64,000 nucleotides of DNA from Thaumasiovibrio sp043421945 (GCA_043421945.1 JBHOGO010000017.1:1-64000); one strand, 5' to 3'. Positions 53,346 through 63,628 are shown, numbered from the stretch's first letter. Program-made: numbers and translations. The notes: a model not told the origin generated them from the letters alone.

Positions 53346-54545
53346 ATGTACGCTAACAATGGAATGGCCAAGCTATTAACTTTAGTAATCCTTATGGCTG
53401 GTGTCGGTCAGATGACTCAGACCATGTATGTACCCGCTATCGGGGAAATAGCACAGGTATTCGGTGTGCCTGTTGGGCAACTTCAAGCCGTCATGGCTGC
53501 GTATTTAACCTCTTATGGACTCACACAGTTTATCTACGGACCTCTTTCTGATCGGTATGGTCGTAAACCTATCCTAATGCTTGGAATGAGTGTCTACATA
53601 GTGGGTAGCCTTATTGCACTTTACGTTCATGACTTCACTTTTTTCTTAGTCGCTAGTTTTATTCAAGGTGCTGGTACAGGTTGCTGCGGCGCGATGTGTC
53701 GGACAGTCACTCGTGATTGCTATGAAGGCGAAGAGCTTCAACACGCTAATAGCCTCGTCAGTATGGGAGTGATATTTTCTCCCCTTATTGCTCCCGTTCT
53801 TGGAGGATGGCTGGCAACACATTGGGGCTGGATATCAATCTACCAATTTCTACTAGGTTTTGGGCTTATTGTTACGCTAATCCTCATGTCTCAATTCAGC
53901 GAAACACTTCCAGTAGAGAAGCGCATCAACCAACCAGTGTTGTCCCGCTACAAACTTGTATTAAGTAGTCGACACTTCCAAGGATATGTTCTTTGCTTAG
54001 TCGCTGCTTTTTCTGGTATTGCCATTTATGAAGCCGCATTAGGTGTGCTCCTCGGCGGGGTACTCAATCTATCACCTAAAATGGTCAGCATACTCTTTAT
54101 TCTTCCCCTACCTGGCTATTTAGCAGGCTCTTGGCTCTCTAGTGTTCTATCACGTCGCCTTGGGAGAGAGAAAAGTATGATGCTTGGCATTATCGCTTTG
54201 AGCATTGGCGCTTTAGGTATTTTGGTGTCAGGTCTTAGCATCGGAGTCAATGCGATCAGCCTCGTCATTGGTGGGGCTTTCTATTTTGCTGGCGCTGGTC
54301 TTGTTTTTCCCATTGCGACTACCGCTGCGTTAGCTCCTTTCCCGCAACAAGCCGGTACCGCTGGTGCCACTTTGGGCGGTATGCAAAACCTAGGTGCTGG
54401 TCTTACTACCTTACTTGTTGCCATGTTCCCAGCTCAGGACCAAAATACATTAGGAGCAGCCATGCTTATCATGACTGGGCTTGCACTTGTTGGTCTCTTA
54501 CGAGCAAAACGCGCAGAATCTATTCCCGCTGTTGCTACCGCATAG
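53346..54545 (+). CDS. EmrD-like MFS multidrug efflux pump
   Basis: 399-residue, 12-helix MFS antiporter of the Bcr/EmrD group. Similarity to E. coli EmrD is seen over the whole length: VGQMTQTMYVPAIGEIAQ near the start, YGPLSDRYGRKP (motif A), QGAGTGCCGAM, SPLIAPVLGGWL, and SILFILPLPGY. EmrD exports uncouplers and detergents by proton exchange. The first ATG lacks a strong ribosome-binding site; another ATG six codons later is possible. The gene ends just before the pyrC promoter region. Confidence 0.88.
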   Translation: MYANNGMAKLLTLVILMAGVGQMTQTMYVPAIGEIAQVFGVPVGQLQAVMAAYLTSYGLTQFIYGPLSDRYGRKPILMLGMSVYIVGSLIALYVHDFTFFLVASFIQGAGTGCCGAMCRTVTRDCYEGEELQHANSLVSMGVIFSPLIAPVLGGWLATHWGWISIYQFLLGFGLIVTLILMSQFSETLPVEKRINQPVLSRYKLVLSSRHFQGYVLCLVAAFSGIAIYEAALGVLLGGVLNLSPKMVSILFILPLPGYLAGSWLSSVLSRRLGREKSMMLGIIALSIGALGILVSGLSIGVNAISLVIGGAFYFAGAGLVFPIATTAALAPFPQQAGTAGATLGGMQNLGAGLTTLLVAMFPAQDQNTLGAAMLIMTGLALVGLLRAKRAESIPAVATA

Positions 54546-54575
54546 CTCTGGGTGGTGAGCTCTAGATGTTGAGTT

Positions 54576-54600
54576 CGGAGTGTTTAGTGCGGAGTATTTA
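54576..54600. repeat. Short direct repeat after the EmrD-like gene
   Basis: CGGAGTGTTTA (54576-54586) and CGGAGTATTTA (54590-54600) repeat with a 14-base period and one mismatch. Minor; function unknown. Confidence 0.4.
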
Positions 54601-54616
54601 ATTTTGGGAGCTTGAA

Positions 54617-54632
54617 AGGCAATCGATTGCGT
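54617..54632. promoter_or_regulatory. PurR-like box upstream of pyrC
   Basis: AGGCAATCGATTGCGT matches the PurR consensus ACGCAAACGTTTGCGT at 13 of 16 positions. It lies about 90 bases before the pyrC start. E. coli pyrC is repressed by PurR, so conserved control is likely. The box overlaps a hairpin (AAAGGCAA/TTGCCTTT) that may end the preceding pump transcript. Confidence 0.65.
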
Positions 54633-54720
54633 TAACTTGCCTTTTCGCGCATTAAACTCCTTTACAAACCACGTTCACATCCTTACCATCGATTGATTTT
54701 TTTTTACAGGGGAACCAAAG

Positions 54721-55764
54721 ATGACGACATTAACCATCACTCGTCCAGATGACTGGCACTTACATCTACGAGACGGTGACGTATTGGCTGATACAGTTCG
54801 TGATACAAGCCGCTACATGGGTCGCGCGTTAATCATGCCAAACCTGGTACCACCTGTTATCGACACAGAAAAAGCATTGGCTTATCGTGACCGCATTCTA
54901 GCGGCACAACCTCAAGGGGATTTCTCTCCACTCATGAGCCTTTACTTAACCGATAAGACAAGTGCTGATGAAATTCGTAAAGCAAAAGCGAGTGGACACA
55001 TTGTTGCTTGTAAACTTTACCCTGCTGGTGCAACCACGAACTCAGATTCTGGTGTAACAGATGTAGAGAATGTTTACTCTGTTCTTAAAGTCATGCAAGA
55101 AGAAGGCTTACTTCTTCTTATTCATGGTGAAGTGACACACAGTGAAGTTGATATCTTTGACCGCGAAAAAGCGTTTCTAGATAACGTAATGAGCAAAATC
55201 GTTAAAGACTTCCCTGATTTGAAAATCGTCATGGAACACATTACGACCAAAGATGCAGTTGAGTTTGTAAAAAATGCAGGTGACAACGTTGCGGCGACTA
55301 TCACAGCACACCACTTGCTGTTTAACCGCAACCACATGTTAGTGGGTGGTATTCGTCCACACTACTTCTGCTTACCTATCTTGAAGCGCAATACCCACCA
55401 ACAAGCTTTGGTTGAAGCCGCAACAAGTGGATCTAAGAAGTTCTTCTTAGGTACTGACTCTGCTCCACACGCACAAGATCGTAAAGAGTCTGCTTGTGGC
55501 TGTGCTGGTTCTTACACTGCGCACGCTGCTGTTGAGCTTTATGCAGAAGTATTCGATGGCGCAGGTGCGATTGACAAGCTTGAAGGGTTTGCCAGCTTAA
55601 ATGGTCCAGACTTCTATGGATTACCGCGTAACACAGATACCATCACAATCGAGAAAAAAGAGTGGCCTGTTCCTGCAAGCTACAAGTTTGGTGATGACAA
55701 AGTGATCCCAATTCGTGCAGGTGAAACCATCTCATGGCAAGTTATCGGCGGTGCAAACAGCTAA
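54721..55764 (+). CDS. pyrC: Dihydroorotase
   Basis: 347-residue zinc enzyme that converts N-carbamoyl-aspartate to dihydroorotate in pyrimidine synthesis. Metal and catalytic residues are visible: His13 and His15 in DWHLHLRDGD, the carboxylated Lys98 in VACKLYPAGATTNSD, His135, His173 and Asp246 in LGTDSAPH. Length matches the E. coli-type (class II) enzyme. The ATG has AGGGGA upstream. A PurR-like box lies upstream and a terminator downstream, so it is a single-gene unit. Confidence 0.97.
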   Translation: MTTLTITRPDDWHLHLRDGDVLADTVRDTSRYMGRALIMPNLVPPVIDTEKALAYRDRILAAQPQGDFSPLMSLYLTDKTSADEIRKAKASGHIVACKLYPAGATTNSDSGVTDVENVYSVLKVMQEEGLLLLIHGEVTHSEVDIFDREKAFLDNVMSKIVKDFPDLKIVMEHITTKDAVEFVKNAGDNVAATITAHHLLFNRNHMLVGGIRPHYFCLPILKRNTHQQALVEAATSGSKKFFLGTDSAPHAQDRKESACGCAGSYTAHAAVELYAEVFDGAGAIDKLEGFASLNGPDFYGLPRNTDTITIEKKEWPVPASYKFGDDKVIPIRAGETISWQVIGGANS

Positions 55765-55808
55765 TCACTCTCTAACGTTGAGAAGTATTCCTGCTGTTTA
55801 GACATATT

Positions 55809-55833
55809 GAGGCGATAATCTATCGCCTCTTTT
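55809..55833 (+). terminator. Terminator of pyrC
   Basis: GAGGCGATA (55809-55817) and TATCGCCTC (55821-55829) form a perfect nine-base-pair stem, loop ATC, followed by TTTT. Confidence 0.92.
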
Positions 55834-55981
55834 CGTTTCTTTCTTGTGCATTAATTCTCTTGCACAGATATTGTTCACATAACACTTAGAAATTCCCGCC
55901 ATTCTCACAGCGTTACAAATCAAAATTGCCTATTCCTCTAACTTAACGCATGATAGCCTAAAATAAATTATTGATATTTGT

Positions 55982-57514
55982 ATGCGTTTACTGGTTATTC
56001 TGTGTCTTTCTGGCTTCTTTTTATTTGGTTCATCTGGCATCAATGAGTCAGAGCACACAATTAAGCAATATAAAGTCGCTTCGACTCTACCGAGTTCCCT
56101 GCTCAATACCACAACACTTATCCGCCCTGCTGAAATTCCGCAGTCTGAAAGTGGTTTTGTTCTATTAGCCGATCCAATAGATGCACTTGTTGCCCGTGCC
56201 AGTTTAATGCGTAAAGCCGAGCACACTCTTGATGTTCAGTACTATATTTACCGCAATGACCTTAGCGGACAGATTCTTGCTAATGAAATGCTTTTGGCTG
56301 CAGATCGTGGTGTGACGGTCCGATTACTACTGGATGACCTTGGTAGTTACGGCAACGACGATTACCTACTGGTACTCAGTGCTCACCCAAACATTAATAT
56401 TCGCCTTTTCAATGCCTTCTCAAGAAGTCGAACAATGATTGGGCAGCTATTCACTGGCTTTGGTAAAAAAACACGCCGTATGCACAACAAAGCCCTCATT
56501 GCTGACAATCAGTTTTCCATCCTTGGTGGCAGAAACATTGGAAATGAGTATTTTGGGGCGAATCCAGATATCCTTTTTGATGATTTAGATGTACTTCTCA
56601 GCAACCCTGTGACAGATGATGTTTCTGATCTATTCGACGAGTTTTGGAATAGCCCCAAAGCCCGTAACGTTTCTGAAAAAATGCCAAAGCAATACACAGG
56701 TAAGCACCTCAATAACGTTCGCGGTCAACTCGAACAATATCTATTACAACAGAGCGATTCTGCCTATGCCAAAGCAGTCAACAGCAGCCTGTGGGTTAAT
56801 GCTAATGGCTTAAGCGAAATACCTTTTAATTGGGCCTATACCCAGCTAAAAGCGGATAACGCGATAAAGCTTTCTGCTAGTCGTGATGAATATGACCTCA
56901 TGCTCGCCCCGCAACTGGAGCCTCTCATTCATTCCTTGAGTGAGCGCTTCATTATGGTTTCACCTTATTTCGTACCCGGCGAAGATGGCCTGAAATTTTT
57001 CCAGTCACTTCGTGATAAAGGTATTGAGGTTATCGTTATCACCAATTCACTCGCCGCTAATGATGTCCCTATTGTTCACTCTGGATATGCAAAGTATCGC
57101 AATGATCTCCTTGAGATGGGGGTTATCATTCACGAAGCTGATGGAAGAACGATAGAAAAAAGGAAGAAAAACAAATTTCCTGATTGGTTTGCATCCCACT
57201 CAAGTTTACACGCTAAGTTTTTCATCTTTGATGACACAACCACTTTCATCGGCAGCTTTAACTTCGATCCTCGCTCCTATTACGAGAATACAGAAGTTGG
57301 CGTTTCTATCTATTCACAGAGCCTTAGCACCGACCTCGCCGAAGAGGTGCTGGCTATCCTTCCAACTCATACCTTTGAAGTTTCATTAGATGAAAAAGGT
57401 AACCTACAATGGAAGATTGGTGATGAAACTTTCGATGTTGAGCCTGGTACTTCTTGGTTTAAACGTACAGCCAATAGATTCATGGGCTTGCTGCCAGTTG
57501 AATCTGAGCTTTAG
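55982..57514 (+). CDS. Phospholipase D family protein with two HKD motifs
   Basis: 510 residues. N-terminal signal sequence (LLVILCLSGFFLFGSSG), so export or membrane anchoring is likely. Two phosphatidyltransferase motifs are intact: MHNKALIAD with GGRNIGNEY, and LHAKFFIFDD with GSFNFDPRS. The two-HKD layout is that of phospholipases D and cardiolipin synthases. It resembles the exported phospholipase D-like proteins annotated in many gammaproteobacteria; the substrate is unknown. It converges with the histidine kinase gene and stands alone. Confidence 0.85.
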   Translation: MRLLVILCLSGFFLFGSSGINESEHTIKQYKVASTLPSSLLNTTTLIRPAEIPQSESGFVLLADPIDALVARASLMRKAEHTLDVQYYIYRNDLSGQILANEMLLAADRGVTVRLLLDDLGSYGNDDYLLVLSAHPNINIRLFNAFSRSRTMIGQLFTGFGKKTRRMHNKALIADNQFSILGGRNIGNEYFGANPDILFDDLDVLLSNPVTDDVSDLFDEFWNSPKARNVSEKMPKQYTGKHLNNVRGQLEQYLLQQSDSAYAKAVNSSLWVNANGLSEIPFNWAYTQLKADNAIKLSASRDEYDLMLAPQLEPLIHSLSERFIMVSPYFVPGEDGLKFFQSLRDKGIEVIVITNSLAANDVPIVHSGYAKYRNDLLEMGVIIHEADGRTIEKRKKNKFPDWFASHSSLHAKFFIFDDTTTFIGSFNFDPRSYYENTEVGVSIYSQSLSTDLAEEVLAILPTHTFEVSLDEKGNLQWKIGDETFDVEPGTSWFKRTANRFMGLLPVESEL

Positions 57515-57554
57515 ATAGAGGTCAATCACAAATAAGTATTATCGAAATCCGGCA

Positions 57555-59285
57555 CTACATGGGTATGGACACAGTAAAGCGAGTGCCTTTATTAATTTGG
57601 CTCTCACATCGGATATGACCATTAAGTCGTTGTGTAATAATATTATAAACAATACTGAGCCCTAGCCCTGTTCCACCACTACCTAATTTAGAGGTATAAA
57701 AAGGTTCAAATATTTTACTAAGCATATCTTCATCAATACCTTCACCATCATCTTCAAATATTAGCTCAATCTGCTGATCAACAATTGCATATTGAATATT
57801 TATCTCACCACTATCCACATTAGAAAATGCATGTAAAACAGCATTATCGATCAAGTTAGTCAGTATCTGGGATAATGAACCTGGGTATGTATAAATTTCA
57901 ACCTCATCCAGTCCAGAAACAAACACTTTAATGTTCTTCTCTTTGGTCTTAGGAGTCATTGCATTGACTACATCTCGTATATAATGTTGCAATACAATTT
58001 TTCGCTTATTGTCATAGGATTGGTCAACTGCAACCATCTTAAAATTACTGATTAATTCAGATGCTCTATGTAGGTTATTTGAAATAAGCTCACTACCTTC
58101 ATTAATAACACTGCAGATCTCATGAAACTTTGTCTTCGATATTGATCCATTCAGAAGAGCACTCTCTAAGTCATTAGACTGAGACGCCAATAAACTTGAA
58201 CTTGTCAGTGCGATACCTAAAGGCGTATTAATTTCATGGGCAACACCAGCAACAAGCCGTCCTAATGCAGACATTTTCTCTTTTTCTATCAACTGATTTT
58301 GTGTTGTCTTTAAGTCTTGAATCGCTTGTTCGAGTTGTAGGTTCGAGCTACTCAGTTGCTCGGTGCGCTCCTCCACTCGTACTTCCAACTCACTTTTAGC
58401 TCGGCTTAACTGTTGTTGAGTTTCCTTGAGTAAGGTGATGTCGTCATACGTTCCCACCATCCCAACCACCACATTATTTTCTGTAATAATGGGGCGTTTC
58501 GAGGTACGAAGCCAAATCGTTTTCCCATTTTTTTGAGTTTGAGGCTCTTCTGACGCTATCATATGTTGGCGAGTTTCCATCGTACGTGCATCATCAGAAC
58601 GATACAGCTCTGCCTGCTCTGGAAACGTGTCATAATCGCTTAAACCAATCAGATCTTCTGGCCTGTCATACGAAGCATCGGTGGCAAACGCTTTGTTGCA
58701 ACCAAGATAATTTGATGTCCTATTTTTCCAAAAAACTCTTTGCGGCATGAGATCCAAAACAATTTGATACGTATCTAGCTTTACAGTACTGACCTTATTT
58801 TTGTACTGGTTCAAAAACAAATTATTCAAAACCCAATAACTAGCGTTAAAACGATTAATAAGATCCACTGGATGCTCAGTGAGTAGACTTATCATTCCAA
58901 TCATTTTATTTTCATAATAAAAGGGTGACATACAAAACAATCTGCCTTTTTCTACATCACACTCAAAGCCTAATAACTCATTTAATGAAGCATAGTTAAT
59001 ATGAGTCTCTTTTTTTTCTCTAGAAATACCCTGAAAGAATCCAGGGAGATTATCAATAGGAGATATGGATGTTGAATATGTGACTTTCGACAAATCGTTA
59101 TCATAACGAGAACTTATAAAATGGATCTCACCATTATTTTCATCATGGTATACATTTGTGAAGATTATGATTGATGTATTCACTAAACCTGAAAATGCAG
59201 CCATCGGCATCTCAAGCTCAGAAGATATTGAAAAATCAGTTATCTTACTTTTAGAAATTAGAGAAATAAATTCAAGCTCAGACAA
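57555..59285 (-). CDS. Soluble sensor histidine kinase with PAS domain
   Basis: 576 residues without membrane segments. N-terminal GAF-like region (about 1-160), PAS domain (about 172-285, with FWKNRTSNYLGCNKAF and GTYDDITLLKE), coiled coil (287-335), HisKA with His350 in GVAHEINTP, then the ATPase domain (about 455-576) with NLIDNAVLHA, DDGEGID and GTGLGLSIV. The H-box region (LIEKEKM, LVAGVAHE) is very like that of the kinase at 5.4 kb. No partner regulator lies next to it. Start is a TTG with AGGGGTG about six bases upstream; no better ATG fits. Confidence 0.88.
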   Translation of the reverse strand: MSELEFISLISKSKITDFSISSELEMPMAAFSGLVNTSIIIFTNVYHDENNGEIHFISSRYDNDLSKVTYSTSISPIDNLPGFFQGISREKKETHINYASLNELLGFECDVEKGRLFCMSPFYYENKMIGMISLLTEHPVDLINRFNASYWVLNNLFLNQYKNKVSTVKLDTYQIVLDLMPQRVFWKNRTSNYLGCNKAFATDASYDRPEDLIGLSDYDTFPEQAELYRSDDARTMETRQHMIASEEPQTQKNGKTIWLRTSKRPIITENNVVVGMVGTYDDITLLKETQQQLSRAKSELEVRVEERTEQLSSSNLQLEQAIQDLKTTQNQLIEKEKMSALGRLVAGVAHEINTPLGIALTSSSLLASQSNDLESALLNGSISKTKFHEICSVINEGSELISNNLHRASELISNFKMVAVDQSYDNKRKIVLQHYIRDVVNAMTPKTKEKNIKVFVSGLDEVEIYTYPGSLSQILTNLIDNAVLHAFSNVDSGEINIQYAIVDQQIELIFEDDGEGIDEDMLSKIFEPFYTSKLGSGGTGLGLSIVYNIITQRLNGHIRCESQINKGTRFTVSIPM

Positions 59286-59409
59286 AACACACCCCTACAA
59301 CTTATCAACGTGTTACATAAACATCATAGTTTAGGCTACTTTATAGTGCCAAATTTTCCAGCTGTAATAATAAGAATCTATCAGGCTTAAAGTGAATTGA
59401 CGCGATAAA

Positions 59410-59441
59410 GGCTAATACCTCATTAAATGGAGGTATTAGCC
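59410..59441 (-). terminator. Terminator of the RND efflux operon
   Basis: GGCTAATACCTC (59410-59421) pairs perfectly over 12 bases with GAGGTATTAGCC (59430-59441). On the minus strand TTTA follows. It lies just after the pump gene stop. Confidence 0.8.
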
Positions 59442-59451
59442 AAACAACTAC

Positions 59452-62400
59452 TTAGCTTGTAGGCAACGGAATACGATGGAACAAGCGATAAAGCACAGGT
59501 ACAACGATAAGAGTAAGAATGGTCGCAAAGCCTAGCCCAAACATGATAGTCACCGCCATCGGTTTGAAGAACACATCAGGCAATAGTGGTACCATTCCTA
59601 GAATCGTTGTAATTGCTGCCATTGATACCGGCCTAACACGACTCACAGCAGCATCAACGATAGCGTCATAACGATCTTTACCGCTCTTCACTTCTATCTC
59701 AATCTGATCTAATAAAACAATACCATTCTTAACCAGCATGCCTGATAGACTCAAAAAGCCTAATAAAGCCATAAAGCCGAACGGCGTATTCAACAACAGC
59801 AACCCGCAGGAGACACCAATCACTGCCAGTGGGACCGTTGCCCATACAATCAAAGCTTCTTTGACTGCATTGAACAACAGTATGGTCACCAAGAACATGA
59901 ACAAATAACCCATTGGCATTGTAGAGAACAATGAAGCTTGTGCATCACCAGACGATTCATACTCTCCGCCCCAATCCAATGTATAACCCGGAGGGAGCTC
60001 CAATGCTTCTATTTGTGGTTGAAGCCGGCTCTGTAATGTCGCTGCGGTTTCGTCACCAAGGGGATCAGGATCAGCCATAACGGTCAAAATCCGCTTCCTG
60101 TTTTTTCTTTCAATGATAGGGTCTTCCCACTCTAGGCTGGTAGATAGCAATACCTGTTGAATTGGAATGTAAGTCGACAAGACTGGACTCCAAATCTTCA
60201 TCGCTTCGATAGTGCTAATATCCACACGCTCATTTTCAGGTAAGCGCGCAATAATAGGTAACTGAGAAGTCCCTTCACGATATAGGCCGATCGTCTGACC
60301 AACAAAGACCATTTGCAGGTATTCGTCGACATCTTGCTTCGTTATCCCATAGCGACGCGCTTGAGACTCATTGAACTCAGGCACGATGAGTTTTGTTCGC
60401 TCTCTCCAATCATGTCGAATATTAAATGCACCTGGATCATGTCGCATGATATTGGTAATTTGTCCCGCAATATCACGAATAACGGTAGGATCTGCGCCAA
60501 TGATCCTAGCCTCTATTTTCGCACCACCACCAGGGCCGAGCTCGATTCTATTTAGCTTATATTCGACTTCGGGAAAATCGATATCAAGCTTATCTCGTAC
60601 TTGATGTAACATAGGCACAACGCGGTCAAACGTATCAACACGAACCATCACTTGGCCATATGCGGCATAACTTTTCTCTGGGGCATACGTCAACATGAAG
60701 CGCTGTAATCCTCGTCCAGCTGTTGCAGTGATGTGTTCAACCCCTTCCTGCTCTCCTAACCAGCCTTCAAGCTCTTGCAGCTTCTCATTGGTGACTCGAA
60801 TATCTGTGCCCTCTGGCAACCAAACATCCACCATAAACATAGGTGTCGTTGAAGATGGAAAGAAAGCCTGCTTTACGTGGGTAAAACCATATAGCGCACC
60901 GCCGAGCATGATGACTAAGCTAACGACTGTCAAAATGGCATGTTTAAGACAAAGAGTAAGAAAGCGTTTATAAATAACAAACACAATACCCTGATACGGG
61001 TCTTTAACCTCATCACCTTCTGTTGATTCCCCTTTAGATTCTAAATTGGAAAAAAACAGGTTACCGAAAAACGGTGTTAATGATATGGCTGTAAACCAAC
61101 TCAGCATGAGAGAGATGAGTAAAACAGAGAAAAGTGTTCCACAGTATTCACCCGTCGCATCGGGCGAGAGTCCAATCGGTGCAAATGCAGCAACGGCGAT
61201 AATCGTAGCACCCAGCAATGGCCACTTCGTTTGCGTGACAATGTCACTTACAGCCTCTAGCCTTGTCCTCCCTTTTTGTAAGCCGATGAGCATGCCTTCA
61301 ACAACAACAATAGCGTTATCCACCAGCATCCCCAGCGCAATGACGAGCGCACCGAGCGATATACGCTGAAGATCAATCGCCATCCATTTCATAAAGACAA
61401 AAGTACCCAGTACGGTTAATAACAGAATTAACCCAATCAGCACTCCTGAGCGTACCCCCATGAAAAAAAGTAATACGACAATAACAATACCAACCGCCTG
61501 AGCAAGGCTAATAACAAACCCTTGAACTGACGAATCAACCTCAGTGGGCTGGCTGTATATAATGCCAATTTCCATCCCTATCGGCTGAGATTCTTTAAGC
61601 TCTTCGAGACGTCGAAATACACGACTGCCCACTTCAACGACATTGACACCCGAGGTAAATGAAATGCCCACATTGAGAGCTTGCATCCCATTAAAAGTAA
61701 TAATATTGGTCGGGACTTCTTGGAACCCTCGGTCGATCGTTGCGACATCCCGTAAATAGATCAGCCCTTCACTACCATCATTGGTAATAATCAGATCGCC
61801 AAGCTGGTCAACACTCTTAAACTCCCCAGTAGGATGAATACGAATATACTCATCGCCAATACGTACAGAACCAGCACTAGTAACTGTATTTTGAGTACTC
61901 AGCTGATTATAAATAACCTGTGGTGATATACCTAAGTTACTCAGTTGCTTCATAGACACTTCGATGAAGACTTGTTCTTGCTGTGTACCACTCACAGAAA
62001 CCTTGCCAACACCGCTAACCACTTCAAGTTCTCGGCTTAAATAATCGACATAAGTCTTCAATTCTTGGTAGCTATACCCGTCCCCCGTTACGGCCAACAA
62101 AATACCGTACACGTCGCCAAAGTCATCGTTCACCTGAGGAGTATTGACACCTGGTGGTAACGTCGACGCCATATCGTTCACTTTGCGTCGCAACTCATCC
62201 CAAATTTGTGGTAGGTCATCCGGACCATATTGATCTTTCATTGAGACCGTAATCTGTGAGAGGCCACTGCTTGATGTTGAACTTACCTCATCAACATAAA
62301 CCAGTTGTCCTATCGCCTTCTCGATTGGATAGGTCACCTCTTCTTCCACTTGTTGTGGTGTTGCACCTGGGTAAGTGGTCACAATCATGGCATCTTTAAT

Positions 62401-62529
62401 GGTGAACTGAGGGTCTTCTAAACGCCCTAAACTCAAGAAAGCCATTGCACCGCCAATCAAGAAGATTAGTGCAATCATCCAACTCACTACGGAGTTCTGA
62501 ATGAAATAACTAGAAATATCACGATTCAT
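59452..62529 (-). CDS. RND efflux transporter permease
   Basis: 1025-residue resistance-nodulation-division pump of the AcrB/HAE family. Twelve TM helices with the usual layout: one at the start, a long periplasmic loop, a block at about 340-540, a second loop, and a final block at about 860-1020. The proton-relay region LVIALGMLVDNAIVVVEG is intact. The N-terminal loop carries VTYPIEKAIGQLVYVDEVSS, typical of this subgroup. It overlaps the adaptor stop by 11 bases. It exports drugs or other compounds with two adaptors and an outer-membrane channel encoded elsewhere. Confidence 0.94.
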   Translation of the reverse strand: MNRDISSYFIQNSVVSWMIALIFLIGGAMAFLSLGRLEDPQFTIKDAMIVTTYPGATPQQVEEEVTYPIEKAIGQLVYVDEVSSTSSSGLSQITVSMKDQYGPDDLPQIWDELRRKVNDMASTLPPGVNTPQVNDDFGDVYGILLAVTGDGYSYQELKTYVDYLSRELEVVSGVGKVSVSGTQQEQVFIEVSMKQLSNLGISPQVIYNQLSTQNTVTSAGSVRIGDEYIRIHPTGEFKSVDQLGDLIITNDGSEGLIYLRDVATIDRGFQEVPTNIITFNGMQALNVGISFTSGVNVVEVGSRVFRRLEELKESQPIGMEIGIIYSQPTEVDSSVQGFVISLAQAVGIVIVVLLFFMGVRSGVLIGLILLLTVLGTFVFMKWMAIDLQRISLGALVIALGMLVDNAIVVVEGMLIGLQKGRTRLEAVSDIVTQTKWPLLGATIIAVAAFAPIGLSPDATGEYCGTLFSVLLISLMLSWFTAISLTPFFGNLFFSNLESKGESTEGDEVKDPYQGIVFVIYKRFLTLCLKHAILTVVSLVIMLGGALYGFTHVKQAFFPSSTTPMFMVDVWLPEGTDIRVTNEKLQELEGWLGEQEGVEHITATAGRGLQRFMLTYAPEKSYAAYGQVMVRVDTFDRVVPMLHQVRDKLDIDFPEVEYKLNRIELGPGGGAKIEARIIGADPTVIRDIAGQITNIMRHDPGAFNIRHDWRERTKLIVPEFNESQARRYGITKQDVDEYLQMVFVGQTIGLYREGTSQLPIIARLPENERVDISTIEAMKIWSPVLSTYIPIQQVLLSTSLEWEDPIIERKNRKRILTVMADPDPLGDETAATLQSRLQPQIEALELPPGYTLDWGGEYESSGDAQASLFSTMPMGYLFMFLVTILLFNAVKEALIVWATVPLAVIGVSCGLLLLNTPFGFMALLGFLSLSGMLVKNGIVLLDQIEIEVKSGKDRYDAIVDAAVSRVRPVSMAAITTILGMVPLLPDVFFKPMAVTIMFGLGFATILTLIVVPVLYRLFHRIPLPTS

Positions 62530-63628
62530 TTGACTGCATCTCCTTGCCTGATTCAGTGGCTTCTACCATCCAGCCTTCCTTCAGTCGATTAACGCCTGAT
62601 ATTACGATTCTGTCCCCTAGCTCAACACCAGAAAGCACTCTAATTCCTTGTGGCATCAAGTTACCTAGTACCACGTGGCGTTTCTCTACAGTTTTATCTT
62701 CTTGAATAATCCAGACAAATTTATTCGTTACGGCTAATGTGTCACCATCTTCATTGAAAATAGCGCTAATCGGCAATACAACATCGAGGGCGGATTGCGC
62801 AATGTATTGGTCTTCATCCGACTCAACTTCGACAGGCATACCATCAAGTATCAAATTGTCTTCGGGCATTGGCATTTCAAGTGTCACGACATAAGAGCCT
62901 AAACGAGGATCAGGCTCTGTGGTAAATTCTTTTATTGCCGCTTCATAACGACCGCCATCAGAAAGGATAATATTTGTTGTCGGCTTTTCATTGTGTACTT
63001 CTGCTGGTGTCTTCGTGGCATAAATACTGTCAGGCGCTTGGACAATGATCTCTACACTGTCAGTTCGATGCAGGTTCACCAGCGCCTCACCCGCCTGTAC
63101 ATTCTCAGCTTGCTGGCGGTGAACTTTAGAAATCACCCCATCAAAAGGTGAACGCAGTTCAGTGAAGCTCAGTTGGAGTTTGGCAATATTTAGCTGGGAT
63201 AACTCAATAGCACGCTGGGCTTTTATCTCATCAAATTGTGCTTGAGATAAGAAGCCTTTTTCAACCAATGGGCTAGAACGACGATATTGGCTATCAATAA
63301 CACCATAACGTGCTTGGGCATCATCAAGTGCAATCTCATAATCAGTCGGTGCTAATGTGGCAATCAATTGTCCTTCTTTGACGAGTTCACCTGCCTTAAC
63401 ATGTATCTTGGTAATCTCTCCACCAATTCTAAAACTCAGCGGTGTTTTATCAGAGGCACGAGCTTCAGCAGCAAAGTGAAACTGTGACTCAACACCACTT
63501 CGTTCAATCGTCATCGCTTCAACGACAATGGTTGGGGCACGACTTTCCACAGGTGCCTGTCCACAGCCTGCAAGCATACCCATTGATGCCATAATAGATA
63601 TCGCTATTAATACGCTATTGTTTTTCAT
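62519..63628 (-). CDS. RND efflux periplasmic adaptor (second)
   Basis: 369-residue membrane fusion protein. Start ATG at 63628 shares one base with the stop of the first adaptor gene (TGATG) and has GAGAGGGGC upstream; the longer frame to 63652 is rejected. Lipobox LAGC (about residue 22) suggests a lipoprotein anchored in the inner membrane. Biotinyl-lipoyl-like half-domains (RIGGEITKIHVKAGELVKEG and ELRSPFDGVISKVHRQ) surround a coiled hairpin. It connects the pump to an outer-membrane channel. Confidence 0.93.
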   Translation of the reverse strand: MKNNSVLIAISIMASMGMLAGCGQAPVESRAPTIVVEAMTIERSGVESQFHFAAEARASDKTPLSFRIGGEITKIHVKAGELVKEGQLIATLAPTDYEIALDDAQARYGVIDSQYRRSSPLVEKGFLSQAQFDEIKAQRAIELSQLNIAKLQLSFTELRSPFDGVISKVHRQQAENVQAGEALVNLHRTDSVEIIVQAPDSIYATKTPAEVHNEKPTTNIILSDGGRYEAAIKEFTTEPDPRLGSYVVTLEMPMPEDNLILDGMPVEVESDEDQYIAQSALDVVLPISAIFNEDGDTLAVTNKFVWIIQEDKTVEKRHVVLGNLMPQGIRVLSGVELGDRIVISGVNRLKEGWMVEATESGKEMQSNES

